A DNA stretch of 64,000 bases from Chondrus crispus (lineage: Eukaryota; Rhodophyta; Florideophyceae; Gigartinales; Gigartinaceae), in assembly GCF_000350225.1 (NCBI RefSeq), contig NW_005179203.1, positions 62,001 through 126,000 of the forward strand, written 5' to 3'. Of the stretch, positions 30,481 through 41,637 are shown piece after piece (positions within the stretch are counted from its first letter, which is position 1; each line of letters starts with the position of its first letter). The position numbers were made by a program, and so were the translations under genes. The notes beneath the pieces were generated by a model that was not told the origin of the DNA, did no database searches, and saw only the letters and a program-made list of their open reading frames with translations.

Positions 30481-32303
30481 GTGCGGCGAGGTGGACCAGC
30501 GAGCGACGCAGAGTCGGTCCGTTTTCCCCTATCTTCCGTTTTCGGCGGGCTTGAAGTTCTAAACCGACCTAGCTCTGGAGCTTCCCTGTCGTTTCGAATT
30601 CCCGTTTTCCTACCTTCTTCGAGCCCCTTCCTTCCCCTTGTGGGCCGCTACGGGTTCCACGACGCCGCTACAGCGGCGATCAGCAAGCGCTTCGGTCAGC
30701 GGGGAGACGCAGTTCGTTGTCCAGTAAGACGAGTGATAGAACGATTCCATAATCCGTATGGAGACCCGGAGAGGACAGGAGACGAGGGCTGGAACGAGTG
30801 GCCAGCACCACGCGAGTTGCGGGGTAGGACGCTGGCGAACGCCCCGCTACTGTTCGAACGTGCGCCATTCCTAAATGCGGCCGGTTAACGGGACAGTCCC
30901 CTGATCCGGGCCTATGCGGACGTGACAGGGGCTCTTCCCGGGGGGCTCAGCTTACGTGCTGTATGGTCTCGTGATTTTTCCTTCCGCCTCGCGGTGGGGG
31001 AGGAGCACGTGTGGCCGAAGTATCGCCGCGATGGGCGGGGTCGCCGCCAGAAGTACATGGCGGCTTTGGAGCGTCGGCTCGCGAGAACGCCGTGTAACCG
31101 CCCGATCCCTGTCGACGGGACTTCGACACATGGGCGTACCGCACTGAGGGGGATCGGGGGTACGTATCGAGGAGCCGGCTGTTGACTACTTGTCATGGGA
31201 CAAGCCAATTCTCCCCTCGCGTTTCGAGGAGTATGTAGAACGGGAGAGCAACCCGGGTTATTACGACAAGCTCAAGTTTGATCGTCGGATGAGAAACGCC
31301 CTTGGAATTTTCGTGGCGTACGAGTGGATCGAGGCGACGACTTTTCAGCCTCGATCCCGATACGAGCGGTATCCGCAGATACCGCAGTGGCTTTCGCAGT
31401 ACGAAGTCGCTGCGGACTTGCTTGCGGAGATTCCACCTTGCTTGGTGTATTTCGGCTTGAGTCTCAATGACTCGCCGCGTTCGCCCCGCTGGATGATTTT
31501 CCTTAGCGAGTGGATCGCAATTGTTGCCAAACGGTTCATATGGTCATCCGTCGATGGACGCCTATATGTGTTACCGACCATGATCACTAAATGGTTGCGC
31601 AAGTTGAACTTGGATACTGTACTGGGCGGAGCATGGGTGTCCATCAGCTACATGCGCTGTTATAAATCCACGACAAGGTGGATTGGCCGCGCGTATCGTA
31701 CCGTCAAGGGCATCATTACGACCGTACGGATCGCGCGAACGCATCGCCGGGGGTCACGAGGACGTCGGAGGGCCGGGGTCCGGAAATTGGTTCCGATTCG
31801 ACCCGGCGACGTTCACAAGTCTGCAACCGGAGTTGATGCAGGGAGCTACAGAACCTGTGGGAGCGGCCGCCGTTGAGCCGCACGCCCCCGAAGGCGGTGT
31901 TGGTCCGGGAGGGAATCCGGGTGTGTCGGCATCGGCGAGAGTGCCGCGCGACGAGTCGCCGTCACCGGGAGAGGCGTCAACGGCACGGCGTAGATTGTTT
32001 GCCGAGTTGGGCGTCTCAGAGGACGAGTTAGCGAAATTGGTACACAACGCCGAATTTGTGACGGGGGTGAAACGCCTTAAGGCGGCGGCGGACCCGGGTT
32101 CGTCCGCACCCGTGACGGACACACCTATGGCGGTAGAGGATCCGGTTGGGGAGGTCCCACCGGTATTTGTGGGGGCCCCTGTGGCGACGGCGGTCGAGGG
32201 GGACTCTCTCGACTCGGACGAGGGGTCGGTTCCGTCGGATGCCCCGGTGGCGCCGGTGGCGGGAGTAGAGGACGAGCTTGCCGACTATGAGGAGTCGGGG
32301 TAA
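30481..32303 (+). other. E4 antisense coding-like zone
   Basis: Consecutive plus-strand open frames (30481-30888, 30922-31185, 31190-31876, 31683-32303) lie antisense to gag-pol, between the chromodomain end and the 3' LTR. The 31190 frame reads as an ordered protein (PSRFEEYVERESNPGYYDKL ... GIFVAYEWIEATTF). The last frame ends in a very acidic tail (GVEDELADYEESG). No known domain. The zone is fragmentary, with a few breaks. The position matches the antisense ORFs of E2 and E5. Confidence 0.45.
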
Positions 32304-33020
32304 TAGCGGGTGTGCGTCCTCAAAAAGGGGCACCCCGGGGTAACGCGATACGCGCGTGTAGAAAAGAGAAGAGGAGTTACAGTAGACATTAAACGGGACC
32401 TCTTCTCATATCAATCGCCTTACGCAGGCGCCTTGTGCCGAGCGGTGTACACAGCTCGAAGCAGAAACTTCGGGGGGGTGTCGTTTTCTGCAACCCGAGA
32501 AGGAGGGGCCCGTTCGCGGTGTTCGCGGGAAGGAAGGGGGCCCCACGAGTGAGAGATCCTCGGAGATCGACCGTCACCTGAGGGCGAGTCGCGTAGTGCC
32601 CGTGAGAGGGTGACCCGGGGCGCTGAGGGCAATTATGGGGGCGCCTCGGGACGCGAACAGCCGAGCGGTTCACACACGACCTCTGTAGCCGGGGGCTCTT
32701 GGTCTCGGCATGAGTACCGCGCCAGATCCAAGAATACACACAGCTTGTAGCCGACACCTCGGGGGGGGTTACGTCACCCGAAGAACAAAGGTCCTTCGCG
32801 GCTACGCGGGACGCTGTTCGGACGTGCCAGGCCGCCAGAAGTCGTTCCTTGGCTGGCGGCAAGGTCATGGACGGAGCCGGTCTTACACGGCTGTAACTTA
32901 ACCGGATATGAGTCGACTGTAAGGTCGAGGGTTCACCACGAGGGATTCGCGGGTGGTCCCTTGGTGAGTCGGCGGGCAACAAAACCCGAAAACGAGACAA
33001 ATCCAGGGTCGGCTTGGGGG

Positions 33021-34613
33021 TTAATTGTCTATCCCCACGCTGCCCGGAGTAGACCATAGCTGGACGTTCGGTACGGGGACACGCTTCCGTCTGCAGAACC
33101 GCACGACGGTATTATAGTCGATGTAGTTCGCGGGCTCCCAAGTGTCATCATCTGCCGCGTAAGCGTACCAACGAACGCGGAAGAGCGGAACTCCGTCCGC
33201 TCCGGGCTTATGATCGGTAAGAGCCTCGACCACGTAGGTGTTTGTGGCTTCCTCGGTAGGAGGGGGCCGTCTCGTCGCCTCAGAGGGCGTGGGGGTCGCG
33301 CGTTGAGCTGAGGTATCAACCGCGGATGCCGGGGAGGAAGGACGTCCCGAAGGGAGGAGGAGAGGGTTACCGAAGGTACAAATAGACGCCATTTTCGCGA
33401 CGTGCCCCCCGGTGATCTCTTCTGCACCCGGAGGCGTCCGATTGGAGCAGGGAGTGGAGTCCGTGATCACCACCGGTACGGTGCGTTCGCCCCGGGAGAT
33501 TTTCTCTTGATTTTTCCCATGAGGACCTTCCCACGTGTCAAGTGGCTTGCTGGTGAAGGTACTCGCTCGTTTGCTCACTGACCCGTCGCCGTTCGGGGCG
33601 CGGGTCGTTGGGCAAGGGTTCTGAGCCGTAGGGCTCGCCTTCGCGGTACGCGTATGTAGAGGGACTGGAGGGGACTGTGGAACTACTTTCGTCTGCTCTG
33701 TCCGGTCTCGCGTATCGCCCACCTGTGCGGGGAGCCGCGGGGGCTCAACAGGGAGCTGTGACTCCAACCGCGAGGGTAGTTGTGAAGGGGGGAAGTCGTC
33801 CTCTGGCACGGGGTTTTCGCCTACAGGGGCGGATCTCGGATTCAGTTGAGATATGATCCGGGTACGTGAGTCGCCTCGAAGGGCGTCCATTAATCCGGTT
33901 GTTGGGGAACTCCCCGTGTTCCGGATCATGGGTTTCGACTGAGGGGGTCGGGTTTCTTCTGCGCGGTTAGTCGCGTCCGCCCTCCCGTTTCTGCTGCGAG
34001 TAGTGTCCCGACTCTCCACGTCGGTCGACTCTGGCGGGGATCTACTCGTGCCACGTTGGTCGAAGTCATCCTCTCCCGGTGGGGTCGCCGTTAGGGGCGC
34101 GAATTCCGCGTCGTCGTCGACGGGGACGGTCACCTCAGGGGGTGTTGGTTCAGTGAGCTCGGTCCGGAGAGGAGGGGCTTTAACAATGCGGTCTTTCGAG
34201 ACGCGATCCTTCAGTCCCGTCGTCCTGAGGATGGTCACTGTATGCTCGTCAAGGGTCACCACCGGGAACGGACCTTCTTTTCGGGGCGCCAACTTGTTAT
34301 TGACCCGGTCCTTATCCGTCTTCTCATCCACTCGCAGGGATGTCTCTCGCTCGATGAGGACTTGATCACCTATTGAGTAGTGCGGTGTCGGCGTCCGCAA
34401 TCTCTTGTCGAAATCGCGTTTATAGCGGTCTTGACCGGCGAGCAGCGTGTCGCGGGCTGTTGACATTAGCACGCGCAACCACGTTATGAACCGGAGTTTG
34501 TATTGCGTCCGCGAGACATCGGGCCCCAGAGTAGAGGTTTGTTGGATGGAAAGCGGCGCGGGCGTCTGAGATAACACGAGATCAAACGGCTTCATGCCGA
34601 TCATGCGGTTCAC
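33021..34613 (-). CDS. E4 integrase C-terminus and chromodomain
   Basis: 530 residues. Begins with an integrase tail (SIGDQVLIERE, KEGPFPVVTLDEHTV, a GPY/F-like module), then a long disordered linker rich in Pro, Ser and Thr. It ends near residues 465-515 with a chromodomain (YVVEALTDHKPG ... LFRVRWYAYAADDDTWEPANYI), which targets integration to modified chromatin in chromoviruses. Part of a fossil element. Confidence 0.85.
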   Translation of the reverse strand: MNRMIGMKPFDLVLSQTPAPLSIQQTSTLGPDVSRTQYKLRFITWLRVLMSTARDTLLAGQDRYKRDFDKRLRTPTPHYSIGDQVLIERETSLRVDEKTDKDRVNNKLAPRKEGPFPVVTLDEHTVTILRTTGLKDRVSKDRIVKAPPLRTELTEPTPPEVTVPVDDDAEFAPLTATPPGEDDFDQRGTSRSPPESTDVESRDTTRSRNGRADATNRAEETRPPQSKPMIRNTGSSPTTGLMDALRGDSRTRIISQLNPRSAPVGENPVPEDDFPPSQLPSRLESQLPVEPPRLPAQVGDTRDRTEQTKVVPQSPPVPLHTRTAKASPTAQNPCPTTRAPNGDGSVSKRASTFTSKPLDTWEGPHGKNQEKISRGERTVPVVITDSTPCSNRTPPGAEEITGGHVAKMASICTFGNPLLLPSGRPSSPASAVDTSAQRATPTPSEATRRPPPTEEATNTYVVEALTDHKPGADGVPLFRVRWYAYAADDDTWEPANYIDYNTVVRFCRRKRVPVPNVQLWSTPGSVGIDN

Positions 34614-34622
34614 GGTACAGTT

Positions 34623-35615
34623 TTAACCGTAGGTTAGCGCGTCCGTAAACTGATCCCAATCGCGTTGGTTGTCAGCTAGGTAGTGCCGTAGGGAGGAAAC
34701 CAGGGTGCGGTTGAACCTCTCCACTTGTCCATTAGTTTGTGGGTGATAGGCTGTGGTGAACACGCTTTCGACGCAGAGGATTTTGCACACGGCAAGGAAG
34801 AACCTTGACGTGAATTGACTCCCATTGTCGGAGAGTAGTTTCACTGGGGCTCCGTATACGAAGACCCAGTGTGTGACGAAAGCCTGAGCAACGGTCTCGG
34901 CGGTAATTCTCTTAAGCGGCACCGTTCGGGTCAGCTTTGAGTAACGATCAGATATTACCAAGAGGTATTGATTGCCTCTTGGTGTTCTGGGGAGTTCGCC
35001 TAGGATGTCAATAGCGATGAACTCCAAGGGTCCCATCGGAGGGAACGTTTTCAACTTCGCGTTGTGCTTACGCAATTTAATGCGAGCTTTCGCACAGTCG
35101 GAGCACCTTCTGACTGTGGCGTATGCGTCGACGGACACACTCGGCCAATAGTACCGTTGTCTTAATGTGTAGAACAGACGCCTGCCTCCGGGATGTCCCG
35201 AGGCGGCGGGATAATGGGCCATATACAACACTCGCTCGCGCGGAGTGGTTGGTACGACGATTTGCTCCACACCGTCAAGGTGCGCTTTCCGACACAGTAC
35301 CCCTTCCTTGTTCATGAAGAACTTGGACAGGCGAATTTGGACCACATCCTCCCCCTTCTTAAGATGGGAAGCGATCTCCTTATAGAACAGGTCCGAGTGT
35401 TGAGCGAGTACAATCTCGTCGTGTGTAATTGCGGCCTTGGAAGCCGGGGGGCGAGGGCGAAGCATCTGTCGTGAATGTCGTCGTCCCACTCCTCGGATTC
35501 TACTTCCGGCTTGTCTTCGTGAAACTCCAAAACGGAGAAGCACGGTATTTCTTCGTCGATGGGGACGGTTGTGCCCCCTGTAGACAGTATTCGACTGAGG
35601 GCGTCGGCGAGACAA
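34623..35615 (-). CDS. E4 integrase core
   Basis: 330 residues: H-H-C-C zinc module (HYPAASGHPGGRRLFYTLR ... CSDCAKAR), then FIAIDILGELPRT, KLLSDNGSQFTSRFF and HPQTNGQVERFNRTL, giving the DDE residues of a Ty3/Gypsy integrase. The first part also reads as the RNase H/integrase linker. Confidence 0.9.
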   Translation of the reverse strand: MSRRRPQSNTVYRGHNRPHRRRNTVLLRFGVSRRQAGSRIRGVGRRHSRQMLRPRPPASKAAITHDEIVLAQHSDLFYKEIASHLKKGEDVVQIRLSKFFMNKEGVLCRKAHLDGVEQIVVPTTPRERVLYMAHYPAASGHPGGRRLFYTLRQRYYWPSVSVDAYATVRRCSDCAKARIKLRKHNAKLKTFPPMGPLEFIAIDILGELPRTPRGNQYLLVISDRYSKLTRTVPLKRITAETVAQAFVTHWVFVYGAPVKLLSDNGSQFTSRFFLAVCKILCVESVFTTAYHPQTNGQVERFNRTLVSSLRHYLADNQRDWDQFTDALTYG

Positions 35616-36933
35616 TTCTTGATGCCCTTCACGTACGTGACGTCGAAGTCAAACTCGGCTAGGCGCAAGCGCCACCGTGCTAGACGCCCACTTGCGTCGG
35701 CGAGATTCACCAGCGAAGAGAATGATGGTCAGTGTTAACCGTGAATCGCTCGCGTTCCAAGTAAGGACGCAGCGTCTGAATGGCTCATACAATGGCCAAA
35801 CATTCTTTCTCAGTCGTGGAGTAATTCCTTTCCGCCGACGAGAGCGTTCGCGACCAGAACCCGACAGGGTATCTGTTACCATCCTCGTGTTGCTGTAATA
35901 ACGTGCAACCGAGTTGGGCGTCGGAGGCATCCGTGTCGAGGGAATACGGTAGCCCAAGCCGCGGTAGTCGCAAGATCGGCGGGGAAATCAGGCAAGTCTT
36001 CAGAGCTTCGAAGGCAGACCTGCGGTCTTCGTCCAGTTCGGGGAGCCGATCGGGCTCCCCCTTCTTGAGCATGGACGTTAATGGCGCCGCAATCTTGGCG
36101 AAGTGGTCGACGAAACGTCGGTACACGTTACACATACCCAGAAACGAGAGAAGCTCGGTCTGGGTTCGTGGCGGCTTGGCCTCGGCCAGAGCCGAGACAT
36201 TCTTCGGGTGGACATGAAGTTCCCCGGGTCGAATGATGTGACCCAGGTACTCCACGGAGTCCTGAAAGAATTTACACTTGTTCAATTTCAGTGATAACCC
36301 CTCTTGTTGTATAGCGGAGAGGATAACCTTGACATCCTTGAGATGAGTTTCATAATCCTTCGAGAATATGATAATGTCATCTAAATAGATGAGGCAGCTC
36401 TTCCATCTGTATCCGGAGAGGAGAATGTCCAACATCCGTTAGAATGTGGCGGGCGCGTTCATTAGCCCGAACGGCATTCGGTTAAATTGATAAGTACCGG
36501 CATGACACGTGAACGTGGTTTTCGGACGGTCTTCTTCCGTAACGGGGATTTGCCAATAACCCAAGTTACAATCTAGAGTTGTGAACACGTTCGCTTCGCC
36601 GAGCGAGTCCAGACACTCGTCCAAGCGAGGAATCGGGTAAGTGCCCCGTACTGTCATCGCGTTCAAACGTCTGTAATCGACGCAGAAACGGAGGGATCCA
36701 TCCGGTTTGGGGATGAGAACCACCGGGGACGCCCACTCTGATTGTGATCGGGAGATGACCCCGCTTGAGATCATCCCATCCGCGGCGTCTTGTTCGGCTT
36801 GTCGAGACCGTGGTCCAGCCCGATATGGCTGACATCGAAACGGCTTCGAGCCGGGGTTGAGTTCGATCCGGTGCTGCGTAGCCCGGACTTCCCCGAGATC
36901 GCCACTCCACATACGGGAGTATGGCGTAAGCAT
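35312..36933 (-). pseudogene. E4 reverse transcriptase and RNase H
   Basis: Gypsy RT motifs in order: RSQSEWASPVVLIPKPDGS, FCVDYRRLNAMT, FTTLDCNLGYWQI, NRMPFGLMNAPATF and CLIYLDDIIIFSKD, then the RNase H start (YSLDTDASDAQLGCTLLQ) and a VTYVKGIKNCLADALSRI block. The coding lies in three or four open pieces. Confidence 0.9.
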
Positions 36934-37039
36934 GTCACGTACTCGCGTGCGGACATGCGACGGCAGATGTTGGAGGGAGACAGCGTCGATCTCTTGGGGT
37001 TCTTCCCTCGACGAAGACGGGGGGAGCTTCTCCCCCTTC

Positions 37040-37915
37040 TCAGATTGGAGCTTGTCCCCTTCTGTAAATTACGCCGCTAGGAGGGCGTCGAGATGCATCG
37101 CGGTGCGTATCATGGCACGCAGATGAGGGGTAACGTACCCCAGCACCTGGTTCTTCGAGAGGCGCTTGGGGGCCGAGGCGAAGTTGGCTACCAAGACCTT
37201 GAACTCTCGAAGTGCGGTGATGTGCGCGACCCCATTCGACAGGGAGACGCGGTGTTTCGCATACAGCTGCGGGTTGGGTTCCAATACGGAAAGACCCGTA
37301 CGACCGTTGGTCACATGCACCCAGACTTGCGTCCCGGGTTGTATGATAACCGGACGAGAAACCTTGAGTTGGGGGAAACTCGACCTGGGTCGTTTCATAC
37401 TCCTGCTCCGAGGGAAGCGGAGGTGCTTCGGCTCGACGAGTTACCGGTTTTCTCACGATGGGGACTTTCGTCCCATCATCGAGCTCGACCACCTTCCGAC
37501 GTGGATAGATGGCCTCGACAAACTTGTCGTTAAAGTCACACCCCAGGATGACTGGAGCTGCCAGGCGCTCGCACACGATGAACTTGCATTTCATGGTGCG
37601 TGTTGCTAGTCGAACAACGAGGGTGACGGAGCCGCTGGTTCGTAAGGGCCGCCCGTTCGCGTCGGCGATAGTCGGGACTTCCCCCGGTTCGAGTAAGCTC
37701 TCCCATCCTTTGGGCAGGGTGTCGGCGCGGACAAAATTGGAGCCAGCACCCGTGTCCAGGATGGTGAGTTGACGCACCATGATGGAGGGGGTGAGCCCAA
37801 GGTCTGCGTAGACCTTGTAATTACGTCGAGACAGTGTGTAAACTGGCTCGACGGCCTTGTCATCGGGGGAGTGCCTCCCGTTGTTAAGACGCCACGGTCG
37901 GCGAAGCGTCCCCAT
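37040..37915 (-). CDS. E4 aspartic protease region
   Basis: 291 residues. TILDTGAGSNFVRADTL holds the retropepsin D-T-G active site near residue 53, and PVILGCDFNDKFV is the second landmark. The downstream part leads to RT. Confidence 0.8.
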   Translation of the reverse strand: MGTLRRPWRLNNGRHSPDDKAVEPVYTLSRRNYKVYADLGLTPSIMVRQLTILDTGAGSNFVRADTLPKGWESLLEPGEVPTIADANGRPLRTSGSVTLVVRLATRTMKCKFIVCERLAAPVILGCDFNDKFVEAIYPRRKVVELDDGTKVPIVRKPVTRRAEAPPLPSEQEYETTQVEFPPTQGFSSGYHTTRDASLGACDQRSYGSFRIGTQPAAVCETPRLPVEWGRAHHRTSRVQGLGSQLRLGPQAPLEEPGAGVRYPSSACHDTHRDASRRPPSGVIYRRGQAPI

Positions 37916-38034
37916 ACCCGTCGGATCGGGATTGGAGGGACTCGCTTAGCGAGCGTGTCTCCGTCCCAAGACGCGGATCGCCGGCTTCGGGGGCGGGGGT
38001 GACGCGGTATCCCGCGATGGAATGTCAGCGATTT

Positions 38035-39309
38035 TCAGCTGTGGGTCTCGTAGTTTTTCGGAGGTGCGGTCTTGCCGTACGGAGGGCTTGACTTCTCCGA
38101 AGCGGAGGGAGACTTCGACGGCAAGACGGATGCGATCAGCCGATTAGCCTCGAAACTGAGGAGGGCTACAGCGCGCAAGTACGCGTCTGCCGGAACACGG
38201 GCCTTCTGTGCCGTCGTGAGCTTCTCAAAATTATGAGGGACGAGCGACACATCGCGCACCTTCATGCTACAGTCGGGGTTAATATGATCCCCGACTTTGT
38301 AGCAGGTGTAGCAGATGATTTGCGGGGAAGGTGTCTTCATGTCCCGGGGTCCTTCTCGACCGGCAAAACCGAGAAACTTCTCGCGCGGTCTCGGAAGCCG
38401 GGGCGAGTCCTTGTAGGCCGGCCGCCGCTCTCCGTCGAACAACGAATCCTTGTCGTTGAATGAGGATCCCTCGGTGGGAAATGACGGTGACCCAGCTGCG
38501 GCGGCGAATGGCTCGTCATTGGCGAGGAAGTTCTCGGCGTCCAGGCCGGTATGATAGCTCGGGGTCAGACGCGCGGTTGTCGATGAGGGCATACTGTCTG
38601 CCATCGCTAACACTTGCTTGGCGGCGGGTCTCGCGAAGTCGACGCGTCTTCTTCCGCCAGCCGTCTGCGCGCGGTAGGCCGCCCCTTGAGCGCGGGCTTC
38701 GGCCACCGTGTCCTCGAATGAGGATTGGGGGCGGTTCTCCCTTGCTTCGAGCACCAACGGCTTGATCGCCGGAAGGAGGCCCTCTATGAACAAGGTAATG
38801 CGTTCATAGGGGGAATGAATGTCCCCACACCGCGCGAGGGCGGTTAACATACGAGTCGCATACTCGGTCTCAACTTCGCCGGGTTTTTGGCGTAAATCCC
38901 GGACCACAGAGAGCGCTTGCTCAATCTGAATATTCGTAGCATACGTACGAAGCAACCAGTTCACTGCTGCTGGCCACGACGCAATCCCTTGATTGCGTCG
39001 GAAATATCCTCGATGGGATTCATACGCCTCCTTCGCCGGCGGGTTGAGGAGATGCGGCAAGGCCATGAGAGCCATTGCCTCCGACATTTCGGCGTTGTCG
39101 AAATTCTCCTTACATCTAGCCAAAAAGCTGATGACTTTGATCGGGTCAGACCCGTTAAACTTGTACTCTCCCATTACGACGAGGAGATATTGCACGCGCT
39201 TACGAGTCGTAGCGTACACCTTTGCATCGACGGTGGGGTCGGTATTAACGAGACGGTAAGCTCGATAATTACACGCGCCTCGGAAGCGGTGGTTGGTCGG
39301 TTTCCACAC
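38035..39309 (-). CDS. E4 Gag capsid-nucleocapsid part
   Basis: 424 residues. The KFNGSDPIKVISFLARCKENF block and LRTYATNIQIEQALSVVRDL ... FIEGLLPAIKPLV form a Gypsy-type capsid. CYTCYKVGDHINPDC is a CCHC-type knuckle with one extra residue. Confidence 0.8.
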   Translation of the reverse strand: MWKPTNHRFRGACNYRAYRLVNTDPTVDAKVYATTRKRVQYLLVVMGEYKFNGSDPIKVISFLARCKENFDNAEMSEAMALMALPHLLNPPAKEAYESHRGYFRRNQGIASWPAAVNWLLRTYATNIQIEQALSVVRDLRQKPGEVETEYATRMLTALARCGDIHSPYERITLFIEGLLPAIKPLVLEARENRPQSSFEDTVAEARAQGAAYRAQTAGGRRRVDFARPAAKQVLAMADSMPSSTTARLTPSYHTGLDAENFLANDEPFAAAAGSPSFPTEGSSFNDKDSLFDGERRPAYKDSPRLPRPREKFLGFAGREGPRDMKTPSPQIICYTCYKVGDHINPDCSMKVRDVSLVPHNFEKLTTAQKARVPADAYLRAVALLSFEANRLIASVLPSKSPSASEKSSPPYGKTAPPKNYETHS

Positions 39310-39417
39310 CGTGACACCCTTCGCCTTAGGGCCGAAGGTCGGTTGTGGTGCCGTGAATGCCTCGGCTTCGGAGTCCGAATCGGAGTCGGATTCTGAAGCT
39401 GAGGGCGGGGATCCACC

Positions 39418-40128
39418 CTAGTAACCGGAGAAATCCTCCGGTCCAGGTCGGCTTCCGTGCCCGGACTTGTGACGGTGGCCTTCGGTCTTGACCTTCTTGT
39501 CGCGGGACGATCTTGGCGACGGACCTCGGGCGGCCTCTAGGTCCGGGATAGGATCTCGTTGTCCCTCCATCGCCAGGGGATCGGGGAACGGGATCCCGGC
39601 GGCTGTGAGAGCCGATTTGGTGACGTCGGCGAACAGTAGATTTTCGTCCAACGGTTGTAACGCATGTAACTGCGGGTTAGATCTTGGCTTCGACGCGGTC
39701 GACTCGTCTTGTGTAGCGGGGACGGGTCGTGTTTGCGCCGATTCCAAGGCGAGGTTACGCCGACGGAGGTCGTTGACTTCCTGCGTCAGGCGATTTACTT
39801 CCTCCCGTAGAGAAAGGACCGACTTGTCGACGGTGGACCCGATGTCCTTCTGCCACGCTCGCGTGAGAACGCCTTCTAGTGCGGCGAGGCGATCACGTCC
39901 CTGTTGGGACTGTACCTCCGCCTGAGCGGCGATTTTACCAGCAACAAGGCTGTCCAACATCTCGCGTATCTTGGCGGTGTGCGAGTTGAGTTTCTCCTCG
40001 ATTAAGTTCAGAGAGAACCTCTCGGCTTCACGGAGGCCTTCGCGGCGGGTTCGCGTGATCCACGCCGCGACGGGCGCTGGGACGTCTCTCGGACGAGTGT
40101 CATGGGACGACTCGGAGCCGGTCACCAT
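39418..40128 (-). CDS. E4 Gag N-terminal coiled-coil part
   Basis: 236 residues from an ATG near the 5' LTR. Helical/coiled-coil stretch (LSLREEVNRLTQEVNDLRRRN) and a basic tail. It lies just upstream of the capsid frame. Confidence 0.65.
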   Translation of the reverse strand: MVTGSESSHDTRPRDVPAPVAAWITRTRREGLREAERFSLNLIEEKLNSHTAKIREMLDSLVAGKIAAQAEVQSQQGRDRLAALEGVLTRAWQKDIGSTVDKSVLSLREEVNRLTQEVNDLRRRNLALESAQTRPVPATQDESTASKPRSNPQLHALQPLDENLLFADVTKSALTAAGIPFPDPLAMEGQRDPIPDLEAARGPSPRSSRDKKVKTEGHRHKSGHGSRPGPEDFSGY

Positions 40129-40263
40129 GGCGAATACACCTAACGGTTGGTGCGTGAGAGAAACGCGCAGGGAGGGGAGATAGAAAGAGAAAGTAGGTCA
40201 GGGAAGAAAGAGGACACTCGGATGCACGAGAGTATGGACTGTTTCTAGGTCCGGAGACCAAAA

Positions 40264-40909
40264 CGTCGTGCACTACAGCCACGTGTGGCGGCTGTAGGCA
40301 GAGCGACGAGCGTTCGTACGCGTAAGGGAATTCGGGAGACCACCCGGTGGATGACCGGAACCGGGATCCGGGCGCGGCTTGCGCGGTAGAAAGGTAGAAC
40401 TATAGTCAGCAATAAAGAGGAAGGATTAAAGGAAAAACAGAACTAACAGAACGGACAGCACAGTAGTTAACGTAGCGCTCGCGCGGGTGGGTCGACGCGC
40501 GCGGGGAAGGCAGTTGGGATTCCAGGGGTGTAGATGGCTCGGTCGGTATGGGCGAGCCAGTACCGAGTCGAGGCTACAACCTCCGATCCAGAAACCAAGG
40601 TAAAAGACCCGAGGCTTCGTGCCTCTCTACTTTGATAATCGGGTTGACTATATAGTCCCCCGTCGCCGTAATGGCGAAGCTAAATTATACTGTGAATTAG
40701 AATAACTAGGAAATAGGGGGTGTAGCCCCGAGGGGACCAAGTACAGCCTCCATAGGCCCTATGGGTTGCGGAGGGATTACAAGTGTCCACAGAGAGGTCC
40801 GGTAGAGCGGCAGGGGAGCCCACGTGTACCCGTGGTACACGTGGTGGCGACGAGCGCGATTTTGGCGAGAATCGGACAGCTGTCCCGGTACCGAGTACAG
40901 TGCACTACA
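40264..40909 (-). repeat. E4 5' LTR
   Basis: 646 bp, matching 29724-30369; the same palindrome occurs at 40820-40844. Followed by ACAGG and then E3 sequence. Confidence 0.9.
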
Positions 40910-40914
40910 ACAGG

Positions 40915-41029
40915 CGGTTTAGGACAAAATATATGTCTAGTCGTGTGGAATCGGCAATATATCGCAGATCGCCTAGTAACTGTTGGTATTCTATCGTTTG
41001 GGATTGTTTCGAGAGGATCTCCTCTTCAT
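40915..41029 (-). mobile_element. Copia E3, continuation between E4 and E5
   Basis: 115 bp whose minus strand encodes the Copia block LLGDLRYIADSTRLDIYFVL, which precedes the RNase H part left of E4. This shows that E4 split one Copia copy. It ends at 41029 where the left LTR of E5 begins. Confidence 0.8.
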
Positions 41030-41637
41030 TGTAGTATAATCACCCCCAACGACGAGGTCGGTGAGTACCGACAGTTCAGAAAGACCCCGATCGGCGGGAA
41101 GATAGAAGCACGGCTCACCCACGGTACCGAGCACGGGCTCGAGGTAGCGGTGGTACAGCGGGATCGGGGAGGACGCGCGCACGCGCGAGCGGTTCTACGC
41201 CTCGATGCCACAGAGAGGTACTGGGTGACGATCCAGTACCGACGGGCAGAGGCGGAGCCGGCTCGTGGGCGTGCTGCGCGCGTCCTCAACCCGCGCGCGG
41301 TGCTACTTCTAGATAAAACGGACAGAAGTACCTAAAAGTAAGCGGGCGGACCAAAGTGGAGGTTCCTTGACAAGTCCGTGGTTGTCGTCCTCCACCGCCG
41401 GCGGTCCGCTCATATTTAATATAGAGTCACCCATCATAACATTACAGTAGTGCAGGTCGGCCTGCACTGTAGTGCTGTCAGCCGTCGGGGCTGGAAGTAT
41501 ACGTGTCGTACACGTGTGTGCAAGCGCCCCCGTACACGTGGGGCACACGTGTGGGCGTGCACTGAGGTACTGTAGAGCTCGTGCTCTGCAGTTATAAATC
41601 TAAGCTAAATCTAATTCCGGGAGGGGGATATGCTACA
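41030..41637 (-). repeat. E5 3' LTR
   Basis: 608 bp, plus-strand ends TGTAGTATAATC...GATATGCTACA. Contains clustered CACGTG motifs at about 41510-41560. Confidence 0.9.

Larger units (their letters stand above)
29724..40909 (-). mobile_element. Chromodomain Gypsy (chromovirus-type) E4
   Basis: 11,186 bp with two 646-bp LTRs (29724-30369 and 40264-40909) and an exact ACAGG target duplication (29719-29723 and 40910-40914), inserted into Copia E3. The LTRs differ at about a dozen positions (about 2%). Primer site TGGTCTCCGGACCTAG abuts the 5' LTR, and a purine tract AAGAAGGGGGATC abuts the 3' LTR. Minus-strand order: two gag ORFs, protease, RT, RNase H, integrase, chromodomain, i.e. Gypsy order. 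About five or six frame breaks. A plus-strand coding-like zone (30481-32303) lies between pol and the 3' LTR. Confidence 0.92.
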
